Below, piece by piece: positions 34,687-43,256 of a stretch of DNA of 64,000 nucleotides (position 1 is the first letter of the stretch; every line of letters begins with the position of its first letter). The translations under genes and the position numbers were made by a program. This DNA comes from Mycolicibacterium frederiksbergense (lineage in GTDB: Bacteria > Actinomycetota > Actinomycetes > Mycobacteriales > Mycobacteriaceae). The notes under the pieces are model-generated. The model was not told the origin of the DNA. It did no database searches and worked only from the letters and a program-made list of their open reading frames with translations. The DNA is taken from contig NZ_CP038799.1 of NCBI RefSeq assembly GCF_012223425.1, positions 2,294,001 through 2,358,000 of the forward strand, in the 5' to 3' direction.

Positions 34687-35304
34687 TCAGGCCGCGACGG
34701 GTCGCGGCAGCACCCGAATGGCGTACCGGACCGCCAGCACCATCAGCGTGGTGGTGACCAGGAACAGCGGCCAGCCCATCGCCAGTCGCGCCACCGCCAG
34801 CAGCTCGGCCTGGTCACTGTCGTAAAGGTGGTACTGCACCAGGAAGCGCGACCAGGAGACAGCGGCCATCACCGCGGTGACGACGTCGAAGGCCAGCCGC
34901 ACCCGCGGGGCACGCCGCCACGCCCCGTCGCGTCCGGTCACCCATGCCCACACCACACCGACCAGTGGGCGCCGGATCAGGATCGACCCGGTGAGCAGCA
35001 CGGCCGTCACCAGGGCTATCCCGATACCGGGGAGATAGAAGTCCTTGGCCTGCCCGGTGACCAACGCCAGTCCGGCACACAGCGCGACACCGGCAAATCC
35101 CCACAGCGCCGGCCGCAACGATTCCCGGTGCGCCACCTGCCAGGCCAGCACCAGCGCGGCGACGGTCAGCGCCGCGATGATCGCGGGGATGCGTCCCAGC
35201 GCGGCGGCCGTCACCGCATAGGTGGTGACCGGCAGCGCGGAGTAGATGAGCCCGCGGACGCCGCCCGCTCGTTCCAGCAGCCCGTCCAGCGGTGCGTCCC
35301 TCAC
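34687..35304 (-). CDS. DUF3159 family membrane protein
   Basis: Protein of about 205 residues with six hydrophobic segments. The family pattern (GVRGLIYSALPVTTYAV, then SWSRFLVQYHLYDSDQ near the end) is that of actinobacterial DUF3159 proteins, which lack a known function. The GTG start was chosen because it avoids overlap with the zinc-ribbon gene. A 23-base gap separates them, so they form one operon. Confidence 0.78.
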   Translation of the reverse strand: MRDAPLDGLLERAGGVRGLIYSALPVTTYAVTAAALGRIPAIIAALTVAALVLAWQVAHRESLRPALWGFAGVALCAGLALVTGQAKDFYLPGIGIALVTAVLLTGSILIRRPLVGVVWAWVTGRDGAWRRAPRVRLAFDVVTAVMAAVSWSRFLVQYHLYDSDQAELLAVARLAMGWPLFLVTTTLMVLAVRYAIRVLPRPVAA

Positions 35305-35327
35305 ACTCGCCGAGCGTACCGACTCTC

Positions 35328-35780
35328 CTAGGCGACGGGCTCCGCGACGGTTTCGGGCCGGCGCCGCGCCCGGGCCGCCGCCCACGCGGACGTCGTCGCG
35401 GCGGACAGCGCTGCGGCGCGGCGGCGGGCCGTACCGACCCAGCCGTCCAGCCGCGCACGCAACGGCACACCGGGCTCCGGCACGACGGGCAACCAATCGT
35501 CGACCGTGGCGAGCACACCGGCCTTCGGCTCGACCGGGCCCAGCTTCTCCCGGTAGGCCTCGCCGCAACCCGTGCAGTTCACTTCGTAGCGAAGCAGATT
35601 CGGTCCCAACTCGACAAAGGAGTACTCTGCCACCGCGACACAACGCGGGCAGCGGGCCTTACCGCGTTCGACCACGAATTCCATGGAGTACATGGTGGGG
35701 TCACCGGCGGCGGTGCGGACCAATCCGTCCCATGTCGATGCACGTTCGCAGCGCAACCGAGATGCGGCCTGGGTTTCCAC
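35328..35780 (-). CDS. Zinc-ribbon protein of unknown function
   Basis: Protein of 150 residues with two Cys pairs, CPRC (about residue 44) and CTGC (about residue 69), forming a probable zinc ribbon, and a basic Ala/Arg-rich C-terminal helix. The GTG start overlaps the TAG stop of the upstream membrane-protein gene (TAGTG), implying coupled translation. Not assigned to a named family. A metal-binding or nucleic-acid-associated role is possible. Confidence 0.6.
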   Translation of the reverse strand: METQAASRLRCERASTWDGLVRTAAGDPTMYSMEFVVERGKARCPRCVAVAEYSFVELGPNLLRYEVNCTGCGEAYREKLGPVEPKAGVLATVDDWLPVVPEPGVPLRARLDGWVGTARRRAAALSAATTSAWAAARARRRPETVAEPVA

Positions 35781-36211
35781 TAGCGCGGGTTCTCGACGCG
35801 CGGCGGCGGATCGGTGATCACCTGGCGGTCGGGAGCATCATCGCCATCGCGCCGCCGGGTCTTCACATCAGGATCGAGCTTGTCGATGTGCCTGCCGCGC
35901 TCGTCGAGATCCTCCAGATGCGTCGCGGCCGTCTCCTGATGTGAGGAGGCTCGCTCGCTGAGCCGCCGGGCCTCGGCGGCCTTGGCCTCGGCTTCGGCCG
36001 CCGCCGCACGCGCCCTGGCATCGGTCTCGTCGGCCAGCGCCTGCCGCTTGGCGACCTGCTCACGCTCGGATTCGAGTTCGGTGCGCAGCCGCTGGGCTTC
36101 ATCGCGCCTGCTCTGCGTGCGTTTGTTGCGTGCCAGCAGGATCAGGCCCACGACGACCACCAGGGCCACCACCGCCGCCACGATGATCCAGAGGGTGTTG
36201 TTGTCAGACAT
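35780..36211 (-). CDS. Single-pass membrane protein with coiled coil
   Basis: Protein of 143 residues: a transmembrane segment at residues 7-28 and then about 75 residues of heptad-like Ala/Glu/Arg sequence (coiled coil, about 30-105), ending in a Pro/Arg-rich tail. AAGGAG precedes the ATG. It heads the three-gene unit with the zinc-ribbon and DUF3159 genes. Function unknown; a structural membrane-tethered role is possible. Confidence 0.7.
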   Translation of the reverse strand: MSDNNTLWIIVAAVVALVVVVGLILLARNKRTQSRRDEAQRLRTELESEREQVAKRQALADETDARARAAAAEAEAKAAEARRLSERASSHQETAATHLEDLDERGRHIDKLDPDVKTRRRDGDDAPDRQVITDPPPRVENPR

Positions 36212-36320
36212 CTCGGCTCCTTCGGAGGGTGGACGAGCCGCACTTATCGACGCGCCCGGCAATTACGTGGATTCCCCGCAGTCGGTGTGCCGAAACTCTC
36301 CGACGCGCAATGATGGCGGC

Positions 36321-37328
36321 GTGACGACAGTGACGGGCCGGTTGTGGCGGGATGGCGAACCTCGCGACGACGCGTTCACCTTCGATGCCATCTCGGACTG
36401 TCTGGCCTCCGACGATCAACTGGTGTGGGCCGATCTCTACGACCCGGACCACTCCGCCCTGCTGGCGCTTGCCCACGAACTGCACCTCAACATGTGGGCC
36501 GTCGAGGATGCGATCGCGCCGAAAGAGCGCACCAAAGCTGCTGTCTACCAATCGCATACGTTCTTCACGGTGTACGCACTGGACGTCCGCGATACCGGCG
36601 GCGACAGCGATTCCATGCTGGTCAAGCACCGCATCTCGGCCTTCGTGCTGCCCCGTGGACTCATCACCGTTCGGCTGCCGAGCATCAACGGCGAGCAACC
36701 GCCCTTCGACATCGGTGAGGTATCGCGACGTTTCGATGAACTCGGCGGGCAATCCCACGGGGTCGGCGCTCTGGTGCACGGCCTGCTCGACGTGGTGGTG
36801 GACGGACACTTCGATGCCGTCCAGGCCCTCGACGATGCCATCGAATCCCTGGAAGACGAACTGTTCGCCGACGCCGGACCGCCACACGGCTTGCAGCGGC
36901 GGACCTTTCGGGTCCGCAAGGATCTGGTGGACCTGCGGCGGGTCGTGCTGCCGGTGCGCGAGGTGGTCAGCACCATCCAGCACCGCCGCCTCGATGCCAA
37001 GACCTCACCCGAGCTCGACCCCCTCTACGCCGACCTGTACGACCACGTGCTGCGCGCCTCGGAGTGGACCGAGTCGCTGCGCGACATGGTCACCACCGTG
37101 TTCGAGACGAACCTGTCGCTGCAGGACGCCCGGCTGAACACCGTGATGAAGAAGCTGACCGGCTGGGCCGCGATCATCGCCGTGCCGACCGCGATCACCG
37201 GGTTCTACGGCCAGAACGTGATGTACCCGGGCCTGGAGACCGTCGGCGGTTTCCTCACCAGCTCGGCGCTGATCGCCGTGCTGGTGCTGATCCTGTACGT
37301 GATGTTCAAGCGCCGCGACTGGCTCTAG
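36321..37328 (+). CDS. corA: CorA-type divalent cation transporter, GQN variant
   Basis: Protein of 335 residues with a long cytoplasmic N-terminal domain, a stalk helix and two C-terminal transmembrane segments. The selectivity-filter signature reads YGQN (in ITGFYGQNVMYPG) where classical CorA has YGMN. Ends in a basic KRRDWL tail. Probably transports Mg2+ or a related divalent ion; the Gln substitution leaves ion choice open. The GTG start is the first that fits CorA length. Confidence 0.87.
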   Translation: MTTVTGRLWRDGEPRDDAFTFDAISDCLASDDQLVWADLYDPDHSALLALAHELHLNMWAVEDAIAPKERTKAAVYQSHTFFTVYALDVRDTGGDSDSMLVKHRISAFVLPRGLITVRLPSINGEQPPFDIGEVSRRFDELGGQSHGVGALVHGLLDVVVDGHFDAVQALDDAIESLEDELFADAGPPHGLQRRTFRVRKDLVDLRRVVLPVREVVSTIQHRRLDAKTSPELDPLYADLYDHVLRASEWTESLRDMVTTVFETNLSLQDARLNTVMKKLTGWAAIIAVPTAITGFYGQNVMYPGLETVGGFLTSSALIAVLVLILYVMFKRRDWL

Positions 37329-37428
37329 GGGCTCCAAGTATTCGTCAAGATTCCGCCAAGCGTGCCGCCCGATGCTGTGCACACCTCGCAACAAGCGAGA
37401 ACGGACACCGTCATCAGGAGCCACCCGC

Positions 37429-37788
37429 ATGTTCAGCAGCCGTATCACCACGTTCGCCGCCATCACCGTCGCCGCTGGGGCCCTGGGTCTCGCCTCCGCG
37501 GGAACCGCATCCGCCTTTCCCGTCGCTCCGCTCGCCCCGGCGCTCGACAGCACCGATGTGACCTTCCTCGACAACATCTACGCCGAGGGCATCTCCTACC
37601 CCAGCGATGTGCACGCCATCGACGACGCGTTCCTGGTCTGCGACTACCTGGCCGCGGGGCGCGACGGCACCGACATCAGCACCGAGATCATGGTCAACAG
37701 CGACCTCTCGCCCCACCAGGCCGCCACCATCGTCGTCGAGGCAGCCGCGGCGTACTGCCCGCGCTACTTCGACCAGGTCGTCGCCTGA
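37429..37788 (+). CDS. DUF732 secreted protein
   Basis: Protein of 119 residues with a clear Sec signal peptide ending ASA-FPVAP (about residue 29) and a DUF732 domain with two Cys (VCDYL and YCPRY) that can form a disulfide. DUF732 proteins are small exported mycobacterial proteins of unknown role. AGGAG lies before the chosen ATG; an upstream in-frame ATG lacks such a site. A small hairpin (CTCGC-N5-GCGAG, 37385-37399) lies in the leader. Confidence 0.85.
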   Translation: MFSSRITTFAAITVAAGALGLASAGTASAFPVAPLAPALDSTDVTFLDNIYAEGISYPSDVHAIDDAFLVCDYLAAGRDGTDISTEIMVNSDLSPHQAATIVVEAAAAYCPRYFDQVVA

Positions 37789-37811
37789 CCCAGCGGGGCA
37801 CCGACAGTGCG

Positions 37812-37850
37812 GAAATGCGCGACCTACCCACCGCAGATCGCGCATTTCTT
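37812..37850. terminator. Hairpin terminator after DUF732 gene
   Basis: GAAATGCGCGA, 15 bases, TCGCGCATTTC then TT: a perfect 11-bp stem beginning 23 bases after the stop codon. It separates the DUF732 gene from pntA. Confidence 0.75.
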
Positions 37851-37929
37851 CACGTTGGGCGAGTTAAGCGGACCGCTCACCGCCCGAGGGGCGTGCGCAT
37901 AAACGGGGCGCGGATGCGAGACTCTTCGG

Positions 37930-39462
37930 ATGATCATCGGGATACCGCGCGAGTCTCAAGCAGGTGAGACCCGCGTTGCCGCCACGCCGCAGACCGTCGG
38001 CCAGATCCTCAAGCTCGGCTACTCCGTCGTCGTCGAAGCCGGCGCCGGCGCGGCCTCGAGCTTCTCGGACGCCGCCTATGAGGAGGCCGGCGCGAGCATC
38101 GGGCCATCCGAACAAGCACTGTCCGCCGATGTCGTACTGAAGGTCAATGCACCGGATGACACCGAGATCGACGCGTTGAAGGCCGGCGCAACCCTGGTCA
38201 GCCTGATCTCCCCGGCGCTGCGGCCCGAGCTCGTCGAGAAGCTGTCGACCCGCCCGATCACCGTGCTGGCCATGGACGCGGTGCCGCGCATCTCCCGCGC
38301 CCAGTCACTGGACGTGCTGTCCTCGATGGCCAACATCGCCGGCTACCGCGCCGTCGTGGAGGCCGCGCATGCGTTCGGGCGGTTCTTCACCGGTCAGGTC
38401 ACCGCCGCGGGCAAGGTGCCCCCGGCAAAGGTGCTCGTCGTGGGCGCCGGGGTGGCCGGCCTGGCCGCGATCGGCGCGGCAGGCAGCCTGGGTGCCATCG
38501 TGAAGGCCACCGACCCGCGGCCTGAGGTCGCCGATCAGGTCAAGTCCCTGGGCGGGGAGTACGTCTCGGTCGACCCGGCCGCCGCCGAGGTCTCGGCCAC
38601 CGGCTACGCCAAGGAGATGGGCGACGATTACAAGGCCCGCGAGGCCGCCGTCTACGCCGAATTGGCCCGCGAGGTCGACATCATCATCACCACCGCCCTG
38701 ATCCCCGGCCGGCCCGCGCCGCGCATCATCACCGCCGACATGGTCGCCTCGATGAAGTCCGGCAGTGTGCTGGTGGACATGGCCGCAGCCAACGGCGGCA
38801 ACGTCGAGGGCACCGTCAAAGATCAGGCCATCGTCACCGACAACGGTGTCACCATCATCGGGTACACCGACCTGGCCGGCCGGCTACCCGCGACCGCGTC
38901 CCAGCTCTACGGCACCAACCTGGTCAACCTGCTCAAACTCCTCACCCCCGCCAAGGACGGCGAACTCGGCCTCGACTTCGAGGACGTCGTGCAGCGTTCG
39001 GTGACCGTCGTGCGGGACGGCGAGACCACCTGGCCCCCGCCGCCGGTGCAGGTATCGGCGGCACCCGCAGCCGCCAAGGCCGAACCGGTGCAGGCGCCCA
39101 AGGCCAAGGAGCCGATGTCCACCGGCCGCCGGTTGGGCATCGCCCTGACCGGTGCGGCCATCCTGTTCGTGCTGCTGGCACTGTCGCCGGCCGCGCTGCA
39201 GATGCACCTCACGGTCTTCGCCCTGGCCATCGTCATCGGGTACTACGTGATCGGCAATGTGCACCACGCGTTGCACACACCGCTGATGTCGGTGACCAAC
39301 GCGATCTCGGGCATCATCGTCGTCGGCGCACTGCTGCAGGTCGGGGAAACCGATGCTGTCATCGCCGCCCTGGCCACCGTCGCCATACTGCTCGCCAGTA
39401 TCAACATCTTCGGCGGCTTCGCGGTCACGCGCCGCATGCTCGCGATGTTCTCCCGCAGCTAG
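37930..39462 (+). CDS. pntA: NAD(P) transhydrogenase alpha subunit PntA
   Basis: Protein of 510 residues, full E. coli-type PntA: the NAD-binding domain I ([18 protein letters not shown] start, [11 protein letters not shown] Rossmann motif near 177) is fused to a C-terminal membrane part with three to four hydrophobic segments (about 405-500). M. tuberculosis has this gene split into two. It couples proton flow to hydride transfer from NADH to NADP. pntB follows after 33 bases. Confidence 0.93.
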   Translation: MIIGIPRESQAGETRVAATPQTVGQILKLGYSVVVEAGAGAASSFSDAAYEEAGASIGPSEQALSADVVLKVNAPDDTEIDALKAGATLVSLISPALRPELVEKLSTRPITVLAMDAVPRISRAQSLDVLSSMANIAGYRAVVEAAHAFGRFFTGQVTAAGKVPPAKVLVVGAGVAGLAAIGAAGSLGAIVKATDPRPEVADQVKSLGGEYVSVDPAAAEVSATGYAKEMGDDYKAREAAVYAELAREVDIIITTALIPGRPAPRIITADMVASMKSGSVLVDMAAANGGNVEGTVKDQAIVTDNGVTIIGYTDLAGRLPATASQLYGTNLVNLLKLLTPAKDGELGLDFEDVVQRSVTVVRDGETTWPPPPVQVSAAPAAAKAEPVQAPKAKEPMSTGRRLGIALTGAAILFVLLALSPAALQMHLTVFALAIVIGYYVIGNVHHALHTPLMSVTNAISGIIVVGALLQVGETDAVIAALATVAILLASINIFGGFAVTRRMLAMFSRS

Positions 39463-39495
39463 CGTCTTGCCTACCCGATCGGAATCGAACTCCCC

Positions 39496-40917
39496 ATGTT
39501 GACCCTGGAAACCGCTGCGACCGCGGCCTACGTCGTGGCAGCACTGCTCTTCGTCCTCTCCCTGGCCGGACTGTCCAGGCACGAGACGTCCCGCGCCGGC
39601 ATCAGCTTCGGCATCGTGGGCATGGCGATCGCGCTCATCGCGACCATTGCACTGGCCATCAGCCACCAGATCGAGCCGCTGGGCCTGGGGTTGCTGTTCG
39701 GCGCCATGGCGATCGGCGCGACCATCGGCCTGTGGCGGGCCCGGATCGTCGAGATGACGGGCATGCCCGAACTGATCGCGCTGCTGCACTCGTTCGTCGG
39801 CCTGGCCGCGGTGCTGGTCGGCTGGAACGGCTACCTGCACATCGAGGCGCATCCCGAAGGACCGGACGCCATCGCGATGTCGGAGCAGGGCATGCTCGGC
39901 ATCCATTCCGCCGAGGTGTTCATCGGCGTCTTCATCGGCGCGGTGACCTTCACCGGGTCGATCGTGGCCAACCTCAAGCTCTCGGCCCGGATGAAGTCCG
40001 CACCGCTGATGCTGCCCGGCAAGAACATCCTCAACCTGGGGTCGCTGGTGGCATTCGCCGCGCTCACCGTCTGGTTCGTGATCGACCCCAGCCTGGGGCT
40101 GCTGATCGCGGTCACCGTGCTGGCCCTGCTGCTGGGCTGGCATCTGGTCGCCTCCATCGGCGGTGGCGATATGCCGGTCGTGGTGTCGATGCTCAACAGC
40201 TACTCGGGCTGGGCCGCGGCCGCGGCGGGCTTCCTGCTCGGCAACAACCTGCTGATCGTCACCGGCGCGCTGGTCGGCTCGTCAGGTGCCTACCTGTCCT
40301 ACATCATGTGCAAGGCCATGAACCGCTCCTTCATCTCGGTCATCGCCGGCGGTTTCGGCATCGAGGCCGGCCCGGCGGAGGACAAGGACTACGGCGAGCA
40401 CCGCGAGATCACCGCCGATGCCGCCGCCGAGCTGCTGAGCTCGGCGTCCTCGGTGATCATCACCCCCGGCTACGGGATGGCCGTGGCCCAGGCCCAGTAC
40501 GGGGTTGCCGATCTGACCCGCAAGCTGCGCGAGCGCGGTGTCAACGTCCGCTTCGGCATCCACCCGGTCGCGGGCCGGCTGCCCGGCCACATGAACGTGC
40601 TGCTGGCCGAGGCCAAGGTCCCCTACGACATCGTGCTGGAGATGGACGAGATCAACGACGACTTCGACGGCACCACCGTCGTGCTCGTCATCGGCGCCAA
40701 CGACACCGTCAACCCGGCGGCCTCCGAGGACCCCTCCAGTCCGATCGCCGGTATGCCGGTGCTGACGGTCTGGAACGCCGACAACGTCATCGTCTTCAAA
40801 CGCTCCATGGCCTCGGGCTATGCGGGCGTGCAGAACCCACTGTTCTTCCGCGACAACACCCAGATGCTCTTCGGCGACGCCAAGGACCGGGTGGACGCGA
40901 TCAACGCCGCCCTGTGA
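39496..40917 (+). CDS. pntB: NAD(P) transhydrogenase beta subunit PntB
   Basis: Protein of 473 residues with an N-terminal membrane domain of about eight to nine hydrophobic segments and the C-terminal NADP-binding domain III ([10 protein letters not shown] near residue 330, [12 protein letters not shown] near 410). Together with PntA it supplies NADPH, for example to the reductase and lipid-synthesis enzymes encoded nearby. Confidence 0.94.
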   Translation: MLTLETAATAAYVVAALLFVLSLAGLSRHETSRAGISFGIVGMAIALIATIALAISHQIEPLGLGLLFGAMAIGATIGLWRARIVEMTGMPELIALLHSFVGLAAVLVGWNGYLHIEAHPEGPDAIAMSEQGMLGIHSAEVFIGVFIGAVTFTGSIVANLKLSARMKSAPLMLPGKNILNLGSLVAFAALTVWFVIDPSLGLLIAVTVLALLLGWHLVASIGGGDMPVVVSMLNSYSGWAAAAAGFLLGNNLLIVTGALVGSSGAYLSYIMCKAMNRSFISVIAGGFGIEAGPAEDKDYGEHREITADAAAELLSSASSVIITPGYGMAVAQAQYGVADLTRKLRERGVNVRFGIHPVAGRLPGHMNVLLAEAKVPYDIVLEMDEINDDFDGTTVVLVIGANDTVNPAASEDPSSPIAGMPVLTVWNADNVIVFKRSMASGYAGVQNPLFFRDNTQMLFGDAKDRVDAINAAL

Positions 40918-40921
40918 TGCC

Positions 40922-41794
40922 GTGACGCGGGTGCCCGCCTGGTCGGTGCCCGCGTTCTTCATCGTCGGTGCGATCTCGCAGTACATCGGTGCCGCGGTCG
41001 GCGTCTTTCTGTTCGAGACCACCGATCCCGCGGCGGTCGCCTGGCTGCGCGCGGCGGCGGCGGCACTGGTGCTCATCGCCTGGCGCCGGCCGTGGCGGCG
41101 GGCCTGGACGCGCCGCGGCGTCGCGGTGGCCGGCGGCTTCGGCATCGTGACAGTCGGGATGAACGTCGCCTTCTTCGAGTCGATCGCCCGGATCCCACTC
41201 GGCACCGCCGTCGCCATCGAGTTTTTGGGGCCGGTGGCCGTCGCGACGCTGGGTTCGCGACGGGCACGCGACATCCTGGCGGTGGCGATGGTGACTGCCG
41301 GCGTCGCATTGCTGGCCGGGGTCCGGACCGGGGCCGACACACTCGGCATCGTCTTCGCGCTCGTCGCTGCCGCGCTGTGGGCCGGCTACATCCTGCTCGG
41401 CAAGCGGGTCGCCGACGCGGGCGGCGGGCTGGACTCGCTCGCGGTCGGGATGGCGGTGGCCGCGGTGGTGCTGGCGGTCCCACTGTTGAGCGGCCAACTG
41501 CTCGAGGACGCGGCCGTGTTCGCCGAACCCCGCACCTGGCTGTTCGGTCTCGGTGTCGGCGTGCTGTCCACCGCGGTGCCGTATGCACTCGATCAGGTGG
41601 TGCTCACGCGGGTGGGCCGAGCACGGTTCGCGCTGCTGCTGGCGTTGCTTCCAGCGACGGCGGCCGTCGTCGGAGCGCTGATGCTGCAACAGATTCCGGC
41701 GGTGGCCGAGGTGGCCGGGATCGCCCTGGTGATGGCCGCGCTGGTCATCAGCGCGGGCGGGCAGGAAGCGGCGCCGGGTCCGGTCGGGGGCTAG
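40922..41794 (+). CDS. EamA/RhtA-type transporter
   Basis: Drug/metabolite-transporter superfamily protein of 290 residues with ten hydrophobic segments in two EamA repeats (AFFESIARIPLGTAVAIEF in the first, YALDQVVLTRVGRARFALLL in the second). This RhtA-like branch typically exports amino acids or related metabolites. The GTG start lies 4 bases after pntB ends, so it is cotranscribed with pntAB. Confidence 0.85.
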   Translation: MTRVPAWSVPAFFIVGAISQYIGAAVGVFLFETTDPAAVAWLRAAAAALVLIAWRRPWRRAWTRRGVAVAGGFGIVTVGMNVAFFESIARIPLGTAVAIEFLGPVAVATLGSRRARDILAVAMVTAGVALLAGVRTGADTLGIVFALVAAALWAGYILLGKRVADAGGGLDSLAVGMAVAAVVLAVPLLSGQLLEDAAVFAEPRTWLFGLGVGVLSTAVPYALDQVVLTRVGRARFALLLALLPATAAVVGALMLQQIPAVAEVAGIALVMAALVISAGGQEAAPGPVGG

Positions 41795-41815
41795 TGTCAC
41801 CCGTCGCCGGTACAC

Positions 41816-43225
41816 CTAAAACGGCGGTGGGTTCGCTTCGTAGTGGGCGCGGTTGAGCCCGCGTTCGTGGGCTATTCGGTATGCCCGGTTCTGCGCCCGG
41901 GTGCGTTTTCGCTTGGGAGCGGCGAATACTCGGTGCGTGCCGGGAGGTGGGGCCGGTGGCAACACGAGGGCTGCGGTCGGCTGCGCGATCTGCGGGAAGA
42001 ACAGCGTCCCGCCTGGTGTAGTGGTGTACATACGGCCGTTGGGGGCGGAGATCGTGATCGTGCCATCGGCGTGCTGCTGGTCGTTCCAGCCACCCGGTCC
42101 GCAGTGAAACGTTTTGATCAGGTGATGAATCCGGCAATACAGCTTCGTGTTCGACGGATGTGTCGGGCCGTAGGGCCACGGAGTCGAATGGTCGACATCG
42201 CAGCGCGTGACCGGGACATTGCACCCGGGCCAGCGGCAGGTCAGATCCCGGCAGCCGATGAACTCGGTGAGCGCGCGGGACGGTTGGTAGCCGCGCTCGG
42301 CCCCCAGATCGGCTGCCGCAGGTACGGGCCGGATCGTGGCGTGCGGTCTCATCTCGCGGACCTTTTCGGCGGGGACAGGTCCATAGCCGGGCAGTAGCGC
42401 GGGACGGTCCGAGCTGCCCTCGACAGTGTCCCGTTCGCCGTGCAGATGGAGGACGATGTGCCCGTGGGGAGCCTCGTTGCCGGCAGCCGGGCATTCCTGC
42501 TGCCCGCATAAGCACGGCAAGCTGGTCGCGCCCAGGGCGAGCGGCTCGACAGCATCAGCGCGGCGTTCGGCGGTCGTGCGTGGATCATCCGGGCACACCG
42601 TGCGGACCAGGTCATCGAGGCGCTGATCGAGCATCGCACCGGCCGTGGCATCGAGGCGGCCGTAGATCTCGACCAGCCCGTCACCGCACGGCTCGACCGA
42701 GATGCTGCGGGCACGCCGGGATTCCCGGGCCCGGCGCACCGCATCGGGATCGACGTCGATGACCATCCAATCGACGAGTTCGGCGACGCGGTCATCGGAG
42801 AGCCCGTTCCACGAGGGCGCCGCCTTGGCGAGTAGGGCGTCGATGACGGACATGATGTCGGGGTCGGTGATCAGCCCGGTGCGGTGCAGGATGATCCGCA
42901 GCACCCGTAGATCCACCACACCGGTGGCGAAGACCTCGGCGAAGCGGGGCAGGTGGGCAAGCAGGGTGCGGCCCTGGGTGATCATGGTGCAAGCGCGGCC
43001 GCGGCTGAGCCCCAGTTCGGCGCCGAGTTCGGCGGCGACCAGCTCCCAATCATCGACGATCAGGTCCTCGAACGCATTGCCCAGCTCCGCCATCCGGGCG
43101 ACCGCGAACGTGCCCGCGGCCAGTATCTTCGCGGCCACCGCGGTGCGTTCGGCGCGCAGCTGCTCGCGTGCGGCGTCCAGTGCCGTCACCGCCTCCGTCG
43201 CCGCCTTCATTCTTCGAACATACAT
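41816..43225 (-). CDS. 13E12-family protein (DUF222 plus HNH endonuclease)
   Basis: Protein of about 469 residues. The N-terminal DUF222 domain (about 10-280) is followed by an HNH nuclease motif (C-x4-C, CDVDHSTPW, then YCRIHH) near residues 345-385 and a basic tail. This is the REP13E12 repeat family, multicopy in mycobacteria. The start could be 43249, 43225 or 43210; a LexA-like box spans 43214-43229, so the promoter is very close to or inside the assigned N-terminus. Two Cys-rich motifs support metal binding. Role unknown, possibly DNA-damage linked or mobile. Confidence 0.85.
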   Translation of the reverse strand: MYVRRMKAATEAVTALDAAREQLRAERTAVAAKILAAGTFAVARMAELGNAFEDLIVDDWELVAAELGAELGLSRGRACTMITQGRTLLAHLPRFAEVFATGVVDLRVLRIILHRTGLITDPDIMSVIDALLAKAAPSWNGLSDDRVAELVDWMVIDVDPDAVRRARESRRARSISVEPCGDGLVEIYGRLDATAGAMLDQRLDDLVRTVCPDDPRTTAERRADAVEPLALGATSLPCLCGQQECPAAGNEAPHGHIVLHLHGERDTVEGSSDRPALLPGYGPVPAEKVREMRPHATIRPVPAAADLGAERGYQPSRALTEFIGCRDLTCRWPGCNVPVTRCDVDHSTPWPYGPTHPSNTKLYCRIHHLIKTFHCGPGGWNDQQHADGTITISAPNGRMYTTTPGGTLFFPQIAQPTAALVLPPAPPPGTHRVFAAPKRKRTRAQNRAYRIAHERGLNRAHYEANPPPF

Positions 43226-43229
43226 TCGA
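43214..43229. promoter_or_regulatory. LexA (SOS) box at 13E12 gene start
   Basis: TCGAAC-ATAC-ATTCGA differs from the mycobacterial SOS box TCGAAC-N4-GTTCGA at one base. It overlaps the 13E12 gene start, as is known for several 13E12 members in M. tuberculosis that are LexA-regulated. Confidence 0.65.
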
Positions 43230-43241
43230 TTACCGACAAGT

Positions 43242-43256
43242 CCTGACACGCGTTCG
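43242..43256. repeat. Target-site duplication, left copy
   Basis: CCTGACACGCGTTCG directly precedes the left end of the insertion sequence. The identical 15 bases follow the right end at 44683-44697. This is the mark of a transposition event into the region upstream of the 13E12 gene. Confidence 0.85.

Noticed and set aside
37385-37399. Riboswitch or attenuator in the DUF732 leader
   Set aside because: Only one 5-bp hairpin with no terminator or conserved aptamer features.
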